21,621 nt of DNA, from positions 1-21,621 of the forward strand of contig JAGDCQ010000020.1 in assembly GCA_017958465.1 (NCBI GenBank), read 5' to 3'. The notes beneath the pieces were generated by a model. That model worked only from the letters and a program-made list of their open reading frames with translations. It searched no databases and was not told where the DNA came from. Below, one piece after another: positions 20,146 to 21,621 of the stretch (its first letter is position 1; each line of letters starts with the position of its first letter). The position numbers were made by a program, and so were the translations under genes. This stretch comes from Lachnospiraceae bacterium (GTDB taxonomy: Bacteria; Bacillota; Clostridia; Lachnospirales; Lachnospiraceae).

Positions 20146-21033
20146 TCAGAGAGCGTCCTTTGCCAGCAGAAAGCAGCCGAGCACAGCCTGGCTGCCGCCC
20201 AGTGACGAAGGAACGATATAGGAATCAAGATCTTCGATCTCCTTAACAGAAAGGTATCCGTTGAGGAGTTCTTTATACTTTTCGCGGATAAGCGGGAAAA
20301 GCTGCTCCTGGGCCATAACACCGCCGCCAAGGACTATCCTTTCCGGCGCGAGCAGGAGCGTGTAGTTTACAAGTGCCTGCGCAATGTAGTAGGCTTCGAG
20401 GTCCCAGACCTCCGGCCTGTCTGCAAGCTCAAAGCCTTTTTTGCCCCAGCGTTTTTCTATTGACGGACCTGCGGCAAGGCCTTCGAGGCAGTTTTCATGG
20501 AAGGGGCATGCGCTCTTTGCGGTGTCGCCTTCCCGTCTTGCTATAAGGATATGGCCGCCTTCCGGGTGAAGGACACCGTGAAGCAGCCGGCCCTCGGACA
20601 GAACACCAATCCCGACGCCTGTGCCGATAGTGGCATAAACAGCGTTTTTCAGGCCTTTTGCGGCTCCGAATCCCGCTTCGCCGAGGATGGCGGCGTTAAC
20701 ATCCGTGTCGAAACCCACAGGAACGCCAAGGGCGTCCTTGAAGGCTTTTACGATGTTGTAGTTTTTCCAGGCTGTTTTGGGAGTGGTCGTTATAAACCCG
20801 TAGGTCTCAGAGCCCGGGATAAGGTCTATGGGGCCAAAGCACCCGATACCGATGGCGCTTATCCCTTTATCGCTGAAATATGCCGTCATTTTCGGAACCG
20901 TTTCGGCGGGGGTTTCGGTGGGGAAGGAAACCCGGTCAAGGATCTTGCCGTCTGCCGTTCCCACAGCGCATATCATTTTCGTCCCGCCGGCCTCCAAAGC
21001 GCCGTAAAGGGGCTTGTTCGTATTATCTGACAT
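20146..21033 (-). CDS. scrK: ROK-family fructokinase
   Basis: A 295-residue sugar kinase that phosphorylates fructose to fructose 6-phosphate with ATP. Phosphate loop LEAGGTK (13-19), ROK signature with general base Asp111 in FDTDVNAA, and the zinc site His161 (EGGH), Cys176, His179 and Cys182 in CPFHENCLEG. The CPxHxxCLEGLA(A/S)GP form and the TTPKTAWKNYNI segment are those of Bacillus YdhR/GmuE fructokinases rather than glucokinases. GAGG about seven bases upstream supports the ATG at 21031-21033. It follows metG by 16 bases and should be co-transcribed with it. Confidence 0.9.
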   Translation of the reverse strand: MSDNTNKPLYGALEAGGTKMICAVGTADGKILDRVSFPTETPAETVPKMTAYFSDKGISAIGIGCFGPIDLIPGSETYGFITTTPKTAWKNYNIVKAFKDALGVPVGFDTDVNAAILGEAGFGAAKGLKNAVYATIGTGVGIGVLSEGRLLHGVLHPEGGHILIARREGDTAKSACPFHENCLEGLAAGPSIEKRWGKKGFELADRPEVWDLEAYYIAQALVNYTLLLAPERIVLGGGVMAQEQLFPLIREKYKELLNGYLSVKEIEDLDSYIVPSSLGGSQAVLGCFLLAKDAL

Positions 21034-21049
21034 AGGGGCCTCACAAAGG

Positions 21050-21621
21050 TTACTGGTTCTTTTCAAGAGCTGCTATCTGCGTGGGATGAAGCTCGAAGAA
21101 ATCCACACGGGGCTCAAGGAACTTGAATTCGTGGGTTGCAGGGTTTTCCATGAACGCAGTGAGGGGCTCGAAAATGTAATCCCAGTTGTAGATGCGTTTG
21201 TCCACATTCAGGTACTCGCGGACCTTTTCAACGCCCGAAGGCGCGATGGGATGAAGGAGCGCAGTTGCAACACGGACGCCGTGGAATGCATCAACAAGGA
21301 CCTGGGCACGCAGCTCGTTGTCGTCGTTTGCATCGGCGGTACGCATATTGTTTACCCACATCTTGTTGATGTTGCGGATGAGGGTGTCCAGCACATAAGT
21401 TATCTTGTGGAACTGATGGTCGTACATGTTCTGTTCGTAGGTGAGGATGGCTTCCCTGCATTCCTCGACGAAACTTTCGGAAACAGGACGATCCGGGTAT
21501 TTTCCGTCAAAGTTCTTCTGCAGAGTGTAGAAGCAGGAACGGACGATGCGGTTGAACACGTTTGTAAGGAGGTTGCCGTCCTTAAGCACGGGATCCGCTC
21601 CCTGGCGCTCTTCTTCTGGCA
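21050..21621 (-). CDS. metG: Methionyl-tRNA synthetase, C-terminal part; 5' end outside window
   Basis: About 190 codons remain, open to the window edge and encoding the helical anticodon-binding domain of a class I aminoacyl-tRNA synthetase. The order EERQGADPVLKDGNLLTN, then FNRIVRSCFYTLQKNFDG, the RNINKMWVNN segment, ALLHPIAPSGVEKV and the terminal PRVDFFELHPTQ fits MetG of Clostridia, in which this domain reads the CAU anticodon. A GTG at 21589 is internal and not the start. No C-terminal EMAP/tRNA-binding domain follows, as in shorter MetG forms. Catalytic motifs (HIGH, KMSKS) lie outside, so the assignment rests on this domain alone; another Met-type class I ligase is the only serious alternative. 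Confidence 0.82.
   Translation of the reverse strand, partial: PEEERQGADPVLKDGNLLTNVFNRIVRSCFYTLQKNFDGKYPDRPVSESFVEECREAILTYEQNMYDHQFHKITYVLDTLIRNINKMWVNNMRTADANDDNELRAQVLVDAFHGVRVATALLHPIAPSGVEKVREYLNVDKRIYNWDYIFEPLTAFMENPATHEFKFLEPRVDFFELHPTQIAALEKNQ

Noticed and set aside
1..21621. Phage defence, toxin-antitoxin or mobile element
   Set aside because: The XRE and AbrB-type genes are lone regulators without toxin partners. No transposase, integrase, nuclease or long flanking direct repeats were seen.

Overview
The window looks like chromosomal DNA of a low-to-mid GC anaerobic Firmicute of class Clostridia, probably near Lachnospiraceae (inference). Reasons: strong AGGAGG ribosome binding sites, sigma-A type TTGaca/TATAAT promoters, a TPP-riboswitch-controlled ThiT, a YczE/YitT-type membrane protein, an AbrB-type regulator, a clostridial Ogg, a NupNOPQ-like nucleoside ABC transporter and a sCache chemoreceptor. 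I see no phage, IS, CRISPR, rRNA or tRNA signature. It reads as ordinary core and near-core genome with unusual regulatory detail.

Layout. 1-446 (-): N-terminal part of a class A penicillin-binding protein. 501-2402 (-): TPP riboswitch, thiT and a tandem GNAT protein, one apparent transcription unit. 2567-3298 (-): four-TM protein with an Ada-like Cys motif. 3489-4166 (+): DUF937 protein with a histone-H1-like tail. 4277-5310 (+): AbrB-family regulator and a YczE-like membrane protein. 5364-5642 (-): small DUF6514-like protein. 5794-6323 (+): XRE regulator behind a leader holding competing hairpins. 6418-7818 (+): HAD phosphatase and Sir2 deacylase. 7846-8718 (-): Ogg-type 8-oxoguanine glycosylase. 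8911-14533 (+): xpt, BMP-family lipoprotein, double ABC ATPase and two permeases, which together form a purine uptake and salvage operon. 14713-16431 (+): methyl-accepting chemotaxis protein. 16515-17795 (-): proA. 18011-20091 (+): lysA-like decarboxylase and a PHP phosphoesterase. 20146-21621 (-): ROK fructokinase behind the 3' part of metG.

How they work together. The 8.9-14.5 kb block is the clearest pathway: the lipoprotein captures a purine or purine nucleoside, the ATPase and two permeases import it, and Xpt converts xanthine to XMP with PRPP. The chemoreceptor directly downstream could steer cells to the same kind of ligand (inference). thiT and its riboswitch control thiamine salvage. 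Most units are separated by clear hairpin terminators, several of them bidirectional between convergent genes.

The most interesting signals are regulatory: two minus-strand promoters placed so that transcripts would start at or beside the ATG with no Shine-Dalgarno (leaderless) in front of the PBP and ogg; a promoter lying inside an 18-bp-arm inverted repeat before the chemoreceptor; two mutually exclusive hairpins before the XRE gene; a ThiT expression-platform hairpin that both sequesters the ribosome site and abuts a U tract; and two near-identical 14-bp GC-rich palindromic elements before the ABC ATPase and the chemoreceptor. No clearly new multi-gene system was found.
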